A stretch of 64,000 nucleotides of DNA from JANXQG01 sp963709175. GTDB lineage: Bacteria; Planctomycetota; Planctomycetia; Pirellulales; Thermoguttaceae. A model generated the notes under the pieces. The model worked only from the letters and a program-made list of their open reading frames with translations, searched no databases and was not told the origin of the DNA. The stretch covers positions 310,001 to 374,000 of the forward strand of contig CAVPVK010000015.1 of assembly GCA_963709175.1 (NCBI GenBank), given 5' to 3'. Positions 62,200-64,000 of this stretch are shown here, piece after piece. How positions within the stretch are numbered: position 1 is the stretch's first letter; each line of letters begins with the position of its first letter. The position numbers and the translations under genes were made by a program.

Positions 62200-63789
62200 T
62201 CAGAAGCGGTATTCCAGCCCCAAATTCAGCCCTTGGGCCCAAAAGTCGCTGGTATGCAGGACAAACTCCGGCCGTTCGCCCGCCGTGGTCGTGGGGGGCG
62301 GGATCTCCTTGGGATTGACATTCAGATCGATCTGGTCACCCGGCCGGGCTACTCCCGACCAATAGAGCAGCGAATAGCCCAGCGTGGCCTTCAGCCGCGG
62401 GGTCAGATCGTAACCCAGGGTCAGGTCGATCTCAGGAAGCGTGGAAAACTGCCACGAGTCGTGGGTTCCCATGTTGCTCGCCAATGCCAAGAGGCCGCCG
62501 TTGTAGCGAGCCGTGGTGGTGCCGCCGGTGATCACTGACGTCCAGCCATTGATGAGAACATTGGTTTCCGTCGCTCCGATGCCCATTTTCAACGTGGTGT
62601 CCACGGTCCAGCGTTCGTGCCGGCACTGCATGGCAAAGCCCAACTCGCCGCCGTTGAAATTGTTGCGCGTATGAAACAGATCGGTCGTGTTGATCGTCGT
62701 GCCAGCCGGTGGAACTGAGGAAGTGCCGGAGGTGGTGATCGAATCGCCAACGGTGAGGCCGTCGGTGAGCCTCTGGTAGCGATAGCCGAGGAGGAGATCG
62801 GTTCGCCCATCGCCTCCGCGCACCAGCGCCCGCCGCCAGAGGGCTTCGGCCCCCTCGAAGTTCTCGACAGAAAGGGCGTTGAACGTGCCGTTGAACGCGT
62901 TGGGATAAGCGATCAGCACAGCGTCCTGGGCGCCCGTCGTGACATTGTAAAAAGGCCGCGCCAGAATGGGATTACCCATGCTCTGATTGCTGTAGGCCTG
63001 CGTATTCTGCCCCAGGATCAAGTAGGAAAACTCGAGCCCCGACTGTTCGTATTGATCGAGCCAGACCCCGAACGAAAGACGGCCGCCGGCATGCAGGTTG
63101 TTGTTCAACGGCTGGTCGCCGAACAGTATCGAAGTATTGGCCTGGCCGAGCACGCCCGCGTTGGGTTGGGAGGTGGAGGCGGGGCTTGTGGTCAGCAAGG
63201 GCGGCGTCTCGCCGCCGCGGGTCCACCAGAGCAAGGCCTCGCCCTGGAACCACAAGCGGTTACCGAGAAAATCGCGCATTCGTCCGCCGGAATAGCCAAA
63301 TCCGCTGGCGTCGTCGTTGTCGTCGCGGTTGCCGAAGGTGTCGTCGCGCATCGGCGGTCCCTCCTCCTCAACTGCGACCGAACGTCGCGGGGCAGGCGAT
63401 CCCTGCGGGGCCGGAACCACCTCTTCGGCGTCCACCACACGCGTCGTCGCCGTGGCTTTATGTTTGGGCGGCTGGTTCGATGGCGAGGCGACCGTTCTGG
63501 GCGGGATCCTGGTGGGAGCGGGCGGTGTATCTTCGCTTTGCGCGTCGGTGCTCGTGGGCAATTGGTCGTCGGCATAATTGGTCGCCACGACCTGCGAATG
63601 CCGACGCGGAGGGTCCTGCCAGGAGAGTTCCTGCCCCCAGGTGGCCGAAGTCGCTGCTGCGCTGACCAAGAGGGACAGATTGACAAGTAATGCGGTCCGA
63701 GCCATTGGGCAACCGGTACGGACAGCAATTCTCGATAGAGATCCGCGGCGAATACGGATCGCTTCGCGTGAATTGTCGATGGTACTCAT
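62200..63789 (-). CDS. BBP7-family outer-membrane beta-barrel protein, second copy
   Basis: 529 residues; the ATG at 63789 has GGGGAGG eight bases upstream, so I keep it over the ATG at 63705 (MARTALLVNL). A long leader contains VNLSLLVSAAATSATWGQ. Then comes a proline-rich, disordered region of about 100 residues (TPPAPTRIPPRTVASPSNQP). The barrel follows: FQGEALLWWTRGGETPPLLT, LHAGGRLSFGVWLDQYEQSG, LLGYRYQRLTDGL, NNFNGGELGFAMQCRHERW, KLKATLGYSLLYWSG-like RLKATLGYSLLYWSGVARPG, and the last strand GLNLGLEYRF. This matches the BBP7 outer-membrane family of planctomycetes. The closing strand is close to that of the protein at 38873-40063. Confidence 0.88.
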   Translation of the reverse strand: MSTIDNSREAIRIRRGSLSRIAVRTGCPMARTALLVNLSLLVSAAATSATWGQELSWQDPPRRHSQVVATNYADDQLPTSTDAQSEDTPPAPTRIPPRTVASPSNQPPKHKATATTRVVDAEEVVPAPQGSPAPRRSVAVEEEGPPMRDDTFGNRDDNDDASGFGYSGGRMRDFLGNRLWFQGEALLWWTRGGETPPLLTTSPASTSQPNAGVLGQANTSILFGDQPLNNNLHAGGRLSFGVWLDQYEQSGLEFSYLILGQNTQAYSNQSMGNPILARPFYNVTTGAQDAVLIAYPNAFNGTFNALSVENFEGAEALWRRALVRGGDGRTDLLLGYRYQRLTDGLTVGDSITTSGTSSVPPAGTTINTTDLFHTRNNFNGGELGFAMQCRHERWTVDTTLKMGIGATETNVLINGWTSVITGGTTTARYNGGLLALASNMGTHDSWQFSTLPEIDLTLGYDLTPRLKATLGYSLLYWSGVARPGDQIDLNVNPKEIPPPTTTAGERPEFVLHTSDFWAQGLNLGLEYRF

Positions 63790-64000
63790 GGAAATGCCTC
63801 CCCTGGACTAGGTTTTTCCGGCGCAAGCTGAAGAATCATTCGCCCCATACTTCTTTTCGGTTAAAATCGCTACAACCGTCAATCTTTTCTGAATCAGAAA
63901 GGACAACATTGCCTTCCCAGGTTGACACGATCCCCCCACCGCCACCTGAGGAGGGCATAGTGGCAGGTTCTTGCCTCCGCGCTGGGGGCCAGCCGTCGGC
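63790..64000. other. Upstream region of second BBP7 gene
   Basis: 211 bp to the window edge. Apart from the ribosome binding site and a small TTTCTGAATCAGAAA dyad near 63888-63902, I see no gene or clear promoter. Confidence 0.45.

Overview
The window reads as a chromosomal segment of a GC-rich planctomycete, probably of the Pirellulales type. Lineage-typical signs are the N-terminal RLRIDELESRCLLS motif of a giant secreted protein, two BBP7-type outer-membrane barrels, a kinase fused to a tubulin-like domain, a PEP-CTERM protein, and paired Gfo/Idh/MocA oxidoreductases with Tat leaders. This is inferred from gene content; no rRNA or marker gene is present.

Layout. 1-3019: an edge-truncated TPR lipoprotein and a D-2-hydroxyacid dehydrogenase (minus). 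3307-8981: a plus-strand sugar-oxidation operon (DoxX-like membrane protein, two Gfo/Idh/MocA enzymes, a TIM-barrel isomerase). 9090-12250: DUF1634-type protein, TauE/SafE permease and a FucP-like transporter (minus). 12514-14547: a polyhydroxyalkanoate-system protein and an aldehyde dehydrogenase. 14646-20863: a signalling block with an FHA-EAL protein, an AAA ATPase and a Ser/Thr kinase fused to a tubulin/FtsZ-like domain, followed by a fossil copy of that protein's C-terminal coding sequence. 21116-27732: a Tat-exported GH116 glycosidase, a group II intron with its maturase, a 23-bp inverted repeat and an MFS transporter. 27733-28661: non-coding leader with two hairpins and a consensus sigma70 promoter. 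28662-38499: a roughly 3,280-residue surface protein with nine Ig-like repeats. 38873-44138: a BBP7 barrel, a 75-residue protein, and an acyl-AMP ligase/ACP/alpha-oxoamine synthase megaprotein. 44310-54363: a PEP-CTERM autotransporter-repeat protein, a beta-helix protein and a clan GH-A glycosidase. 54533-60715: a tight operon of hybrid histidine kinase, response regulator with an RsbW-like ATPase, and N6-adenine DNA methylase. 60848-63789: a polyphosphate glucokinase-like ROK protein, an acyl-CoA thioesterase and a second BBP7 barrel.

Eleven reading-frame breaks interrupt eight otherwise intact-looking genes. Nine coincide with the pentamer GCGCC (or GGCGC) and are repaired by adding or removing one GC dinucleotide. 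I treat them as probable sequence errors and annotate each gene across its break. The best candidate for an under-described system is the kinase/tubulin-like/AAA/FHA-EAL block. The kinase-methylase operon and the acyl-AMP ligase megaenzyme follow.
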